NCBI GenBank assembly: GCA_031546805.1
Contig: JAVBJW010000040.1
Coordinates: 1 to 8,821 of the forward strand
Direction of reading: 5' to 3'
From: Mesenet sp031546805
GTDB taxonomy: Bacteria; Pseudomonadota; Alphaproteobacteria; Rickettsiales; Anaplasmataceae
Length of the DNA: 8,821 nucleotides
Positions 1-7,186 of this stretch are shown in pieces. A program made the translations under genes and the position numbers. The notes under the pieces were generated by a model that was not told the DNA's origin, made no database searches, and saw nothing but the letters and a program-made list of their open reading frames with translations. Each line of letters starts with the position of its first letter. The first letter of the stretch is position 1.

Positions 1-76
1 GTCTTCCAGTCTTTTTAGGTTTAAAATACAGTTCTATTATCTTCCATTCTTTGTCATTTATATCACTTGGGTACAT
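1..76 (-). CDS. IS5-family transposase, N-terminal part (runs off the left edge)
   Basis: On the minus strand an ATG at 76 opens a frame of 25 codons that continues past base 1. The peptide begins MYPSDINDKEW and continues with IIELYF and KPKKTGR. This pattern (YPSD, a D/E-E/K-W motif, then a hydrophobic helix and a Lys/Gly/Arg stretch) is the typical N-terminus of IS5/IS1031/IS427-type DDE transposases (the DUF4096-like segment). These enzymes cut and rejoin the ends of their own insertion sequence. The catalytic DDE residues would lie outside the window, so activity cannot be judged. The frame starts just after the decayed OTU/ankyrin gene loses its own frame at 103, which suggests that the element inserted into that gene. 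The family call rests on pattern recognition of 25 residues only. Confidence 0.7.
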   Translation of the reverse strand, partial: MYPSDINDKEWKIIELYFKPKKTGR

Positions 77-112
77 CTTAAATGTATCTTATACCACACT
101 TCTTAACTCTTT
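1..112 (-). mobile_element. End of an IS5-like insertion sequence (partial)
   Basis: The region holds the transposase start (76) and the bases before it. Read on the minus strand, the run GAGTTAAGAAGTGTGGTATA (109 to 90) is a plausible terminal inverted repeat, because several IS5 subgroups begin with GAG or similar. The other end of the element lies outside the window, so the inverted repeat and any target-site duplication cannot be confirmed. The boundary may be off by about 10 bases. Confidence 0.5.
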
Positions 113-555
113 CCTATATAGTTTGAAGACATGCTCTTAGAAAAATCATCTTTAAATCTAGTAGCTAAAGAATCACCTTCTTGCATAATAAGAATAACTT
201 TTTTATTATTATTAGATCGTATGATGGTAGATAATTTTTGATATAGTTCCTGTATATTATCTTTTGTGAATTCACACTCAATTACTAATAAATTACTTCT
301 TTCACTCTTGAAAGTATCTATTACTTTATTTTGTAGACTAAGTACAGAATTTAAGCTCATAAAAATATATCTGTAGTCATATTTTTCTGACTTATATTCA
401 TTCATGCTTTCTAAAGCATGATATACTTTAGCACTACTTAGCAGAGCGGTACTTTTATTAGTAACAATATTGAGAATCTGTTTTTTACGAATTAATTGTA
501 TCAAATCTTCAACTTGATTGTTTTTGAAGCTTAATTCAAGTTTTTCGATTGTCCA
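103..555 (-). pseudogene. C-terminal fragment with NTPase-like strands, cut at the IS boundary
   Basis: This is the fourth fragment. The frame is open from 555 to the stop at 103. It joins the third fragment if one A is added to the A run near 545, giving SGQSKKLELSFKNNQVEDLI. A TTG at 504 is the only start-like codon before the main body. The segment contains two hydrophobic strands, SNLLVIECE and KKVILIMQEGDSLATRF, separated by a helix. That spacing resembles the Walker B strand and the following sensor strand of STAND/NB-ARC-type NTPases. No Walker A loop (GxxxxGK[ST]) is visible in what remains, so this is a weak structural suggestion and activity is not implied. The last residues (about SSNYIGKS) probably come from the IS end rather than the original gene. 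Confidence 0.55.
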
Positions 556-1508
556 CTACGTAGTACAGCAAGTCCAGCCAAGCTCAATTTTGAAAGGTTT
601 TGTTTTGCATCTTTGAATAATTTATTATTTTCTGTAAGGTAATTATTTTCTTCTTTCCACCACTTTTGTACTTTATTTTTGACATCAGAAAAAATTAGAT
701 TAACAGCATCTTGCTCCACTGAATAGGCTGATTGTATTTTCTGTTTAATAATTTTACCTAAATCACTTTCATTAGGCTGATCAACAAAAAGCTTCAATTT
801 ACTCAAAAATTCCTTAATCTCATCATCAGAAATTGCATTATTTGGCCAATTTTTATCTTCTCCTTTTCCAAAATTTTTAGATAAATTTAAACCAACTTGT
901 TTATTATCAATTATCTTCTTTTTATTAGTAATTGCTTCATTAATGTTTTCTAGTGTTAATTCTTCTTTTGACTGTTTCTTAATTTCTTTTGCAAAAGCCT
1001 TTCTGAATTTTTTAGCATCTTCAGATATATCTTTATTTTTTATAAATTTATCATGAAATTTTTTAGTTTTAACACTAATTACCTCTTCTGCTAATGCAAG
1101 ATGATAAGACTTGAAAATATCATTCTCTTGATGATGTTGTATAGAATTGTTTTTTAAAAAACACTCGGCTAGCCTTCTTGCTAATCTAGTTAGATTATAA
1201 TCTTGTAATTTTGGTTTTAATAATGAAGTAATATCTTCATTAAATCTATAGCGTATAGGTTTTTTATCACTTTTGCTTTTTACATCTAAAATATCATCTT
1301 TACCTTCTATTTCCTTAACTTTAATTCGTGCACTTTGTAAGTGTTCAAAATCTAAATTAATATTAGTACAAATAATAATATCTTTAATTGAGCCACCTTT
1401 GAATAGCTTTTCTTTTTTGACATCTTGGTAAGAGAAGAAATATTTTGTTAAACTATAATCACTATCGCTTTCTGTTAGTAAAGTATCTGCTGTAATCTTT
1501 GTGGAGTT
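531..1508 (-). pseudogene. Central Lys/Glu-rich module of the broken OTU-ankyrin gene
   Basis: This is the third fragment. The frame is open for 325 codons from 1508 to the stop at 531, with no ATG that makes a sensible start, so it is best read as the interior of the broken gene. A TTG at 806 could start only the last 91 residues. The protein reads ADTLLTESDSDYSLTKYFF, then LFKGGSIKDIIICTNINLDF (a hydrophobic strand ending in a Cys/Thr/Asn turn), RYRFNEDITSLLKPKL, LTRLARRLAECFLKNNSI, SYHLALAEEVI, a charged helical stretch rich in Lys and Glu, and LSLAGLAVLRSG near the end. I do not recognise a named domain. Similar modules appear, from memory, in large Rickettsiales ankyrin/OTU proteins. The GGSIKDIIICTN strand might belong to a nuclease- or NTPase-like fold, but this is not shown. 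One A lost in the run near 545 ends the frame early. Confidence 0.6.
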
Positions 1509-2290
1509 TTATTCTTAGTATTCTTGTTGTTAACATTTGCTCTTTTTTCTACAAGTAACTTAACAACTTTAAGCTCTCCCTTACGAACAGCAGCATGTAA
1601 TGGTGTATTATTTTCACGATTAGCGTCTTTAAAATTAACATCTGCTCCATCATTTAGAAGATCTTTAATCTTTTTTACTTTTTCCTCTTCTGAATCATTC
1701 CCTCGAATAGTAGTCATTAGATCTGCGTTAAGCTCATCCTGATTTCGAATTTGATCATAGTCGGAAAAATCAGATGACGCGTGCCTAGAAGATCCTAGTT
1801 GCTGAAGATTATCAGAAGAAGATTGCTGATTTTCTTGCTGCACTACACTTCTAATCTTTGCCTTATCAAGTACTGGTTCAAAATGCTCAGCCCCTTTATT
1901 TACAATATGTATAACACGATCATCATTATAATCTACTTTGTTATATTTACCTGCATTAATAGAACCAGTACTACTAACTAGTTGATGCAGAAATTGCTTT
2001 TGTTGATTATCAATTGCTTGTAAAGGGTTGCTTTCTATAAGATGTAATGTTAACCCATATTTTCCACAAAGTATTCTACCTTCAACTTCAGGATCACCCC
2101 ACCTGTTACTATTTAGAATATTTATTGCGTAATAATCTTTGGTTTCACTACGTACCATACCATTATTATCATGACTGTTAGCAATAGCATTTATAAACCA
2201 TTCTGGTGGATTATTTTGTGCAAATTCTTTACAATCTTTTCGCAATTGTTCAACGGTAACTTCTATTCTAATTGCTGTTCTAGCCCTTGT
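1475..2290 (-). pseudogene. OTU protease C-terminal half with catalytic His plus ankyrin repeats
   Basis: This is the second fragment. The frame is open from 2290 to the stop at 1475, and the first internal ATG is at 2245. Upstream of that ATG the same frame reads IEVTVEQL, which joins naturally to the first fragment, so the ATG is probably not a true start. Counting from the 2245 ATG, residues 15-130 hold the second half of an OTU domain: WF.NAIA, then RWGDPEVEG (W49, the usual WGG-x-IE strand) and AEHFEPVL with H121 as the expected catalytic histidine. A Gln/Ser-rich linker follows (about 135-175). Then come about two ankyrin repeats (180-250, with LLNDGADVNFKD and NTPLHAAVRKGELKVVKLL). The last residues, QRLQQILY, do not look like an ankyrin end. 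One extra A near 1499 would give KTPQKITADTLL and keep the frame open. Confidence 0.7.
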
Positions 2291-2493
2291 CTAAACGAGT
2301 TAAAAAAACAGTTTCCATCAACAACTGCTGTTCCTATCTCAAAATTTCCTGGTAACTCTAAACTATCATCAGAACGTTTGAAGCGCTTTAAAATGGACCT
2401 TCGTTTTAAGGCATGTTTGTTATATCGGCTCAGTGACTTCTGAATTAACCCATTCTTTTTTAGATAATTTGTTAGATGTTGTATCTTTAGCAT
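2263..2493 (-). pseudogene. OTU protease domain, N-terminal fragment with catalytic Cys
   Basis: This is the first fragment of the broken gene, 76 codons, starting with ATG at 2493. Residues 1-45 are basic (KRRSILKRFKR) and have no clear domain. Residues 46-75 contain ELPGNFEIGTAVVDGNCFFNSF, in which D59-G60-N61-C62 matches the D-G-N-C nucleophile loop of OTU-family cysteine proteases, followed by the FF.S helix usual for the family. The frame stops at TAG (2265-2263), whereas the homology continues in the next frame as IEVTVEQLRKDCKEF. One base has therefore been lost between about 2290 and 2266, or the fragment ends naturally without a His, which would leave it inactive. An AAGG ribosome-binding site is present at 2499-2502. 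Confidence 0.7.
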
Positions 2494-2513
2494 AAAAGCC
2501 TTATATAAAATCT

Positions 2514-2542
2514 TGTATATTCTTAATTAGAAAGATCAGCAA
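2514..2542 (-). promoter_or_regulatory. Candidate sigma70-type promoter of the OTU-ankyrin gene
   Basis: On the minus strand TTGCTG (2542-2537) is followed after 17 bases by TATACA (2519-2514). The spacing is ideal, and the boxes match the TTGACA/TATAAT consensus in about four positions each. It would give a leader of roughly 15-20 bases before the ATG at 2493. In AT-rich DNA such matches also arise by chance. Confidence 0.35.
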
Positions 2543-2818
2543 TGCAAGAGATTTATATGTATACTTTAGTATATTTTACAAGTGCTTAATTTGTATATTT
2601 TTTGCTGAAGCCAGTATTAGTCAAAAATATAATATTTACTAATTTACTTGTTCTCTTAATTATCCAAAAGGTAAAAACTTTTATCACTTTATACTATTGT
2701 TGATATACCTTGCTATGGTCTATTTCACAAGAATAAAGGAAGAAACAGAGAGGAAGTTTTGAAAGTAAAGTAAATATTTGAATTTCTGTTAACACTAATT
2801 TAAATTTTATGCTTTATC

Positions 2819-2824
2819 TATAAT
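2819..2824 (+). promoter_or_regulatory. Candidate -10 box for the membrane-protein gene
   Basis: A perfect TATAAT lies 27 bases before the ATG at 2852. No convincing -35 box is found 16-18 bases upstream; TTAACA at 2789-2794 is too far. It is a weak candidate in AT-rich DNA. Confidence 0.25.
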
Positions 2825-2843
2825 AAAATTTTTTAAATAATGT

Positions 2844-2849
2844 GGGGGG
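2844..2849 (+). promoter_or_regulatory. G6 ribosome-binding tract deciding the start at 2852
   Basis: Six G in a row stand two bases (CT) before ATG 2852. The same arrangement, six G, C, one base, ATG, precedes the gene at 7187. This parallel favours 2852 over the in-frame ATG at 2840, which has no purine-rich site before it and would place the G tract inside the coding sequence. Confidence 0.5.
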
Positions 2850-2851
2850 CT

Positions 2852-3451
2852 ATGGCTAAATGTAATATCTATTCAAAATATCTTGCTCATTACAGTTATA
2901 AAAATCGTATGATAATAGCTTTAGGTTGTTCGGTCTTGATTTCGATTTTGTGCATTCCTTTACTTGCAGTTCTCCCAATCTATACTACACATAAAAATTT
3001 TGGTATATTTGTGCTGCATATTTGTACATTCTCTATAATTAATGTAGTTTATTTGCTCACGTTATGCAATATATGTAAATTTATACATAGGGTAACTAAA
3101 GATCAGATGGAACATAGTAAACGATTAAAAGATCAATTCTCAATAGATAAAGATCAACATATATATCAGCTCTCAATAGATAATGTAACTGCACATAATG
3201 ATATTAATAAAGGAATTGATAATAATACGTGCTGGTGTAAAAAAATAGCAACAACAGGAAGAACTAACGTGGATGATGATATGGTATCTAAGACTTCTGG
3301 GATTGGCGGTTCATATGCTACTAAAGAAACTAATATAAATGATTGTACAATATCTGAGTCAAGTAACACAAGCTACGATAATACACCAAAAGAAAAAACT
3401 ACAAAGGTTCAGATTCATACTGATTATGTCAATCGTCTACATATTGATTGA
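2852..3451 (+). CDS. Inc-like protein with two membrane segments and a hydrophilic tail
   Basis: The protein has 199 residues from ATG 2852 (203 if the ATG at 2840 is used; 2852 is preferred because of the G-rich site just before it). I recognise no family. Residues about 20-42 (MIIALGCSVLISILCIPLLAV) and 50-75 (FGIFVLHICTF...VVYLLTLC) form two membrane helices joined by a short loop. Basic residues lie before the first and after the second helix, so both ends should face the cytoplasm. No cleavable signal peptide is evident. The remaining 120 residues are polar and Ser/Thr/Asn/Asp-rich, with a CWC at 127-129 and a repeated SID motif (FSIDK, LSIDN). This bilobed hydrophobic layout resembles chlamydial inclusion-membrane proteins, but that is an analogy and not homology. 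It is the first gene of a co-directional set with two ankyrin genes, which suggests a role at the host interface. Confidence 0.7.
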   Translation: MAKCNIYSKYLAHYSYKNRMIIALGCSVLISILCIPLLAVLPIYTTHKNFGIFVLHICTFSIINVVYLLTLCNICKFIHRVTKDQMEHSKRLKDQFSIDKDQHIYQLSIDNVTAHNDINKGIDNNTCWCKKIATTGRTNVDDDMVSKTSGIGGSYATKETNINDCTISESSNTSYDNTPKEKTTKVQIHTDYVNRLHID

Positions 3452-3504
3452 CTTGATAAACAGACTTCCAAACAAAGTGACTTATCATTCTGATTATATT
3501 TATA

Positions 3505-3532
3505 TTTACAATAAACAAATCTCTTTTATATT
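3505..3532 (+). promoter_or_regulatory. Candidate promoter of the 1195-residue ankyrin gene
   Basis: TTTACA (3505-3510) and TATATT (3527-3532) are separated by 16 bases, and each differs from the sigma70 consensus by one base. Transcription would start near 3540, about 20 bases before ATG 3559, and AGGT at 3550-3553 is the likely ribosome-binding site. It would allow the ankyrin pair to be transcribed independently of the membrane-protein gene. No experimental support; the AT-rich background lowers confidence. Confidence 0.4.
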
Positions 3533-3558
3533 AAATCTAGTATAAATATAGGTTAATT

Positions 3559-6500
3559 ATGCTAGATGCTGAGGTATATATAGACATAGCAAACGCTCTA
3601 AAGAATAAAAAGATCAATGTTCCTTTATCAGAACTTGAAATAGATGAGTTAGATGAACAAAAGCTAAAATATGATAATCATTATTTTTCCGAATTGTTTC
3701 GGTATGCTTTGATCAGTAACAATCAACAGGTAATTGAGTTACTTATGGCAAAGAGACAAGATCTTTCAAATATCAAAGATAGCAATAGTCATTCTCTATT
3801 GCATAAGGCCGTTATTGAGGGTAGAAAAAAGGTGGTTAAATCATTGCTAGAAAGAGGAGTAAAAGCTAATATTAATGATAATTCTGCTAGAATACCATTA
3901 CATTATGCTGTAAAGAAAAATAAACAAGATATTGTCCAATTATTAATACAACATGGAGCAAATCCTAATGCTAAAGATGAATACAGCAAGACTCCATTTA
4001 ATGAAGCTATAATTCGCAATCACATAGACATTGTTAAGTTGTTAATAAGTAAAGCAGATCTTAATGCTAAAGATGAACACGGCGAGACTCCATTACATTA
4101 TGTTGTAAAGAAAAATAAACAAGACATTGTCCAATTATTAATACAACATGGAGCAGATCTTAATGATAAAGACAAACGTGGTAGAACTCCGTTAGATGCT
4201 GCCATCACTTATGATCATCTAAATATTGTTAGGATACTGATAAATAGTGGAGCAAAAATTAACAATAACACATTACTTTATGCTGCCAAAAAAGGTGATA
4301 AAGACATGATTGAATCATTGATACTTCGTGATGCAAGTATTAATGTTCTAGATGATGCATGGGAAACACCACTACATATAGCTGTTAGACAAAATAATAC
4401 AGATATTACTCAACTCTTATTACTCAATAAAGCAAATGTTAATATTCAAGATAGTGATAATGAAACACCACTACACATAGCTGCTAGACAAAATAATGAA
4501 GATATTATTAACCTTCTAATATTTTATAGAGCAAATGTTAATGTTCAAAATAGTATAGGAGAAACACCACTGCATATAGCTATTAAACAAGATAACGAGA
4601 ACATTACTGAGTCCCTAATATCTAATGGAGCAAATATTGACAATAAGTTAGATTTGTTACGTAAATTTACTGATAAAGGTTGTATAAAAGTAGTCAAACT
4701 ATTAATTGATAATAAAGGTATAGATCTTAATGCTAAAGACGAAAATAATAAAGGTAATACACTATTACATGTAGCTGCTGAAAAAAACCATGAAGATATC
4801 GCAAGATTATTGATAGAAAATGGAGCAGATATTGATGCTCAAAATAATAATGGTTATTTACCACTAGACTATGCTATTTCATGTGGTAGTGCAGACATTG
4901 TTCAATTATTAATAGATAAAGGAGCAAAAGTTAATATTTCTGATAACGATTTATTTCTCTATTCCATTAAGTATAATTTTAAAAATGTTGTTGAATATTT
5001 GATTGACGAAGTAGAAGATGTAAATACTACATATAGTGATTATGGTACTTTATTACACTATGCTGCTAAAAAAGGCTATGAAGATATTGTGAAATCATTA
5101 ATATGCCGTAACGCAAATGCTAACATTCCAGATGTAACATTAAAAACACCATTGCATTATGCTACTGAGAAAGGTAATATAAATATTGTCAAATTGTTGA
5201 TACTAGGAGGTGCGCACGTTGATGCCAAAGATATAGATGGTAGAACACCTTTATTTTTAGCTGTCTATAATAACAACGAAGGCATTGTTATATTATTAAT
5301 AGCAAATGGTGCTAATGTTAACATTCATGATAACTTTTTAAATACTCTGTTACATTATGCTGCCTATAGAAATGTTAGATATCATATCGTTGAATTACTG
5401 GTCATGCGTGGTGCTGATGTCAACGTTCATAATCAACGCGATTTGACACCAATAGATATTGCTACCAATGAGAATAATACCGAAGTTGTTGATTTGCTAA
5501 GAAATGGGATGCAAAAAACAGTAGGAGATCTAATATCAATTATAAAAAAGATTAATAATTGCAATAATAGTGGTGAAGATATTGATAAAGCATTAGCTCA
5601 AGTTAGACAACGGTTTGATTATAATCATCGTTTTGGATTATCATTTGAAAATTGTCCCAAATTGTCGTTGTGCTTAAATGATAATGTAGATCTAATAAAA
5701 AATATATCTGGTATTAATAATACTAGCTATATTAGAGGAAATGTAACTGGAGTAGGATTAGGCCTCTTCGCTTACTTTCTTTTATCGAAATCTATGTGCT
5801 TTTCGAGCAACAAGATTATTCCTAATTCAAAAGATAAACTTTTTGATTCAATATATGCAAATGATATAAAGGAGACTCTTCGACTTCTAAAGTTAGGGGT
5901 TAATCCAAATATGATAGGTAAGTACCAGACACCTATCCATGTTGCTGTTTTGCGTTGCAGCATACCTATAGTAAAGATGTTAGTTGAATATGGAGCTGAT
6001 ATCAACGCACTTAATTATGAGAAAAACACAGCTCTAGATCTTGCAGTTCATCAACAAGACCAAGATATGGTTATAATCTTATTAGACTATGGTGCACTGA
6101 TTGACATAGGTAATGTACCTACTATTTACGCAGCTGCTTTGCATAAGGAAAAAGAGATAATAAAATTATTATATGATAGAGGAGCTAGTATTGATGCACA
6201 AAATAATGAAGGACGTACAGCATTGTTTTTTGCAGTTTCTAGCGATTCTGTAGAAATAGCTAATCTTTTACTTAGATTAGAAGCAAAGGTTAACATTCGT
6301 GATCACGATGGTAATTTTCCTATCCATTTATCTGTATCCCATGCAAAAAATATTGATATGGTGGAACTATTATATGACTATGGTGCTGATCTTGATGCAC
6401 AAGATCATAAGGGAAAAACAGTATTATCTTTAGCAACAGCATACGACGCTAAAGATAAAAAAGATGAAGAAGATATGCAAGATATAATTAGTTTCTTACT

Positions 6501-7146
6501 TGCAAAAAATGCAAGTAGTAATATTCGTGATCATGATGGTAATTTCCCTATTCACTTAGCTATAGAACAAATGAGACATCCAGTTATAATTGAGAAACTT
6601 CTTATTGCTAATAAAGATAATATCAATTACACAAATATGGCTGTACTTACACCCCTTAACTTAGCAGTAAAATGTGGTAATCTAGATGCAGTTTTTATAT
6701 TAGCTCAGTATAGCAGTGTTACGAATATAGGCTATGCTTTGGCTACTGCTACAAAAAATCAGATGGCTTATCCAGCTATAGAAGGAGTTTTATTGCGGTG
6801 TATGCTAGATCATAATGTAAAAGATGGTATTAAACTAATATCTACTGGTTCAGTAGTTTTAGGGGAAATTGAATCTAAGGAATCGTTGCAGCCTGTTTCT
6901 GTTAAGCCTTTTAAATTTCCTATATTAAAACGTAAAAATAGTTCTGATTGTAGTTCTAATACGAAATCGATTACAACTCATTCTTCTTATTATTCAGTAG
7001 ATACTAAGCATTCTTCAATAGTATCATTTAAATCTTGTTCATCTACAAGTACCGATTTATGTAATAGATTTAATTACTTATTAGATTCTGATCAACTTGG
7101 ATCTGATTCAGTTGTACCTGCTATAAAAAGAGTAAGATTTAAGTAG
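3559..7146 (+). CDS. Giant ankyrin-repeat protein (about 28 repeats in two blocks)
   Basis: The protein has 1195 residues, with ATG 3559 preceded by AGGT five bases upstream. Ankyrin repeats are 33-residue helix-turn-helix units that bind proteins. In intracellular bacteria such proteins are often secreted effectors that bind host targets. Residues about 40-650 hold some 19 repeats, with clear signatures such as TPLHYAVKKNKQDIVQLLIQ and TPLHIAARQNNEDIINLLI. A non-repeat spacer (about 651-758) includes a hydrophobic stretch at 729-743 (VTGVGLGLFAYFLLS), which could be a weak membrane segment. Residues about 759-1053 hold some nine further repeats. The tail (1054-1195) is rich in Ser and Thr, with a basic cluster LKRK (about 1123-1126) and the end IKRVRFK. 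Several repeats are irregular in length (for example with KDKKDEED inserted). The stop lies 40 bases before the next ankyrin gene, so the two are probably co-transcribed. No signal peptide is visible, and the host target is unknown. Confidence 0.9.
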   Translation: MLDAEVYIDIANALKNKKINVPLSELEIDELDEQKLKYDNHYFSELFRYALISNNQQVIELLMAKRQDLSNIKDSNSHSLLHKAVIEGRKKVVKSLLERGVKANINDNSARIPLHYAVKKNKQDIVQLLIQHGANPNAKDEYSKTPFNEAIIRNHIDIVKLLISKADLNAKDEHGETPLHYVVKKNKQDIVQLLIQHGADLNDKDKRGRTPLDAAITYDHLNIVRILINSGAKINNNTLLYAAKKGDKDMIESLILRDASINVLDDAWETPLHIAVRQNNTDITQLLLLNKANVNIQDSDNETPLHIAARQNNEDIINLLIFYRANVNVQNSIGETPLHIAIKQDNENITESLISNGANIDNKLDLLRKFTDKGCIKVVKLLIDNKGIDLNAKDENNKGNTLLHVAAEKNHEDIARLLIENGADIDAQNNNGYLPLDYAISCGSADIVQLLIDKGAKVNISDNDLFLYSIKYNFKNVVEYLIDEVEDVNTTYSDYGTLLHYAAKKGYEDIVKSLICRNANANIPDVTLKTPLHYATEKGNINIVKLLILGGAHVDAKDIDGRTPLFLAVYNNNEGIVILLIANGANVNIHDNFLNTLLHYAAYRNVRYHIVELLVMRGADVNVHNQRDLTPIDIATNENNTEVVDLLRNGMQKTVGDLISIIKKINNCNNSGEDIDKALAQVRQRFDYNHRFGLSFENCPKLSLCLNDNVDLIKNISGINNTSYIRGNVTGVGLGLFAYFLLSKSMCFSSNKIIPNSKDKLFDSIYANDIKETLRLLKLGVNPNMIGKYQTPIHVAVLRCSIPIVKMLVEYGADINALNYEKNTALDLAVHQQDQDMVIILLDYGALIDIGNVPTIYAAALHKEKEIIKLLYDRGASIDAQNNEGRTALFFAVSSDSVEIANLLLRLEAKVNIRDHDGNFPIHLSVSHAKNIDMVELLYDYGADLDAQDHKGKTVLSLATAYDAKDKKDEEDMQDIISFLLAKNASSNIRDHDGNFPIHLAIEQMRHPVIIEKLLIANKDNINYTNMAVLTPLNLAVKCGNLDAVFILAQYSSVTNIGYALATATKNQMAYPAIEGVLLRCMLDHNVKDGIKLISTGSVVLGEIESKESLQPVSVKPFKFPILKRKNSSDCSSNTKSITTHSSYYSVDTKHSSIVSFKSCSSTSTDLCNRFNYLLDSDQLGSDSVVPAIKRVRFK
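3895..3960 (+). repeat. 66-base near-identical intragenic repeat, copy 1
   Basis: It encodes PLHYAVKKNKQDIVQLLIQ and the HGA that follows. It matches 4090-4155 with only two base differences over 66 bases. Ordinary ankyrin repeats in this gene match each other far less at DNA level, which points to recent duplication or gene conversion. Confidence 0.85.
4090..4155 (+). repeat. 66-base near-identical intragenic repeat, copy 2
   Basis: This is the second copy of the 3895-3960 repeat, 195 bases (65 codons) downstream, so the unit spans two ankyrin repeats less one residue. The only changes are C to T (Ala to Val) and a silent T to C. The flanking NAKDE codons are also alike, so the duplicated unit is larger than 66 bases. 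Confidence 0.85.
6292..6330 (+). repeat. 39-base repeat encoding NIRDHDGNFPIHL, copy 1
   Basis: It matches 6520-6558 at 34 of 39 bases and encodes the same 13 residues. The turn NIRDHDGNFPIHL is unusual because Phe replaces the common Thr before Pro. The shared rare variant suggests that one copy derives from the other. Confidence 0.75.
6520..6558 (+). repeat. 39-base repeat encoding NIRDHDGNFPIHL, copy 2
   Basis: This copy lies 228 bases (76 codons) after the first. All five base differences from it are silent, so the peptide is unchanged while the DNA has drifted. This fits an older duplication kept under protein-level selection. Confidence 0.75.
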
Positions 7147-7176
7147 ACTGGTAGATTCAAAACTATAAGTTAATTA

Positions 7177-7184
7177 GAGGGGGG
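7177..7184 (+). promoter_or_regulatory. GAGGGGGG ribosome-binding site of the second ankyrin gene
   Basis: A purine tract ending in six G stands two bases (CA) before ATG 7187. Such a G run is rare in this AT-rich window and is repeated in the same position before ATG 2852. It supports 7187 as the true start. Confidence 0.6.
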
Positions 7185-7186
7185 CA

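Larger units (their letters stand above)
103..2493 (-). pseudogene. Decayed OTU protease-ankyrin large modular protein, truncated by an IS
   Basis: Four consecutive minus-strand frames read as one continuous protein when a single base is restored at each of three sites (within 2266-2290, near 1499 and near 545). In order they give an OTU cysteine protease domain with its nucleophile DGNC and its His (EHFEPVL), a low-complexity Gln/Ser linker, about two ankyrin repeats, a Lys/Glu-rich module of about 320 residues, and a segment with two hydrophobic strands like an NTPase core. At least 795 residues were encoded before the frame is lost next to an IS5-like element. OTU domains remove ubiquitin from proteins and in intracellular bacteria act on host ubiquitin. 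Large OTU/ankyrin proteins are known from Rickettsia, Wolbachia and relatives, where some are implicated in reproductive manipulation. The start at 2493 has AAGG six bases upstream. The breaks could be real decay or base-calling errors. Confidence 0.75.
2494..2851. other. Divergent intergenic region, no gene
   Basis: About 350 bases of very AT-rich sequence lie between the leftward OTU gene and the rightward membrane-protein gene. No frame of useful length is present. It holds a candidate leftward promoter (2514-2542), a TATAAT at 2819-2824 that could serve the rightward gene without a good -35 partner, and a purine-rich stretch (about 2731-2774) with an AGAGGAAG that leads to no open frame. 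Confidence 0.6.

Noticed and set aside
1524..2443. Plus-strand open frames opposite the OTU-ankyrin gene (1524-1742, 1799-1981, 2171-2443)
   Set aside because: They are antisense to a segment with clear OTU and ankyrin motifs, have no ribosome-binding sites and show no recognisable protein pattern.
103..2493. A cytoplasmic-incompatibility cifA-cifB type toxin-antidote pair
   Set aside because: OTU and ankyrin modules occur in some such toxins, but no cifA-like partner gene is adjacent on the minus strand; upstream of 2493 there is only a gene-free divergent region.
2731..2774. Purine-rich stretch with a strong AGAGGAAG site as the start of a small gene
   Set aside because: The only start after it, a TTG at 2759, gives four codons before a stop.
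3339..3545. 68-codon plus-strand frame overlapping the end of the membrane-protein gene
   Set aside because: It overlaps the 3' end of a better-supported gene in another frame, has no ribosome-binding site, and its Ile/Tyr-rich composition is what AT-rich DNA gives by chance.
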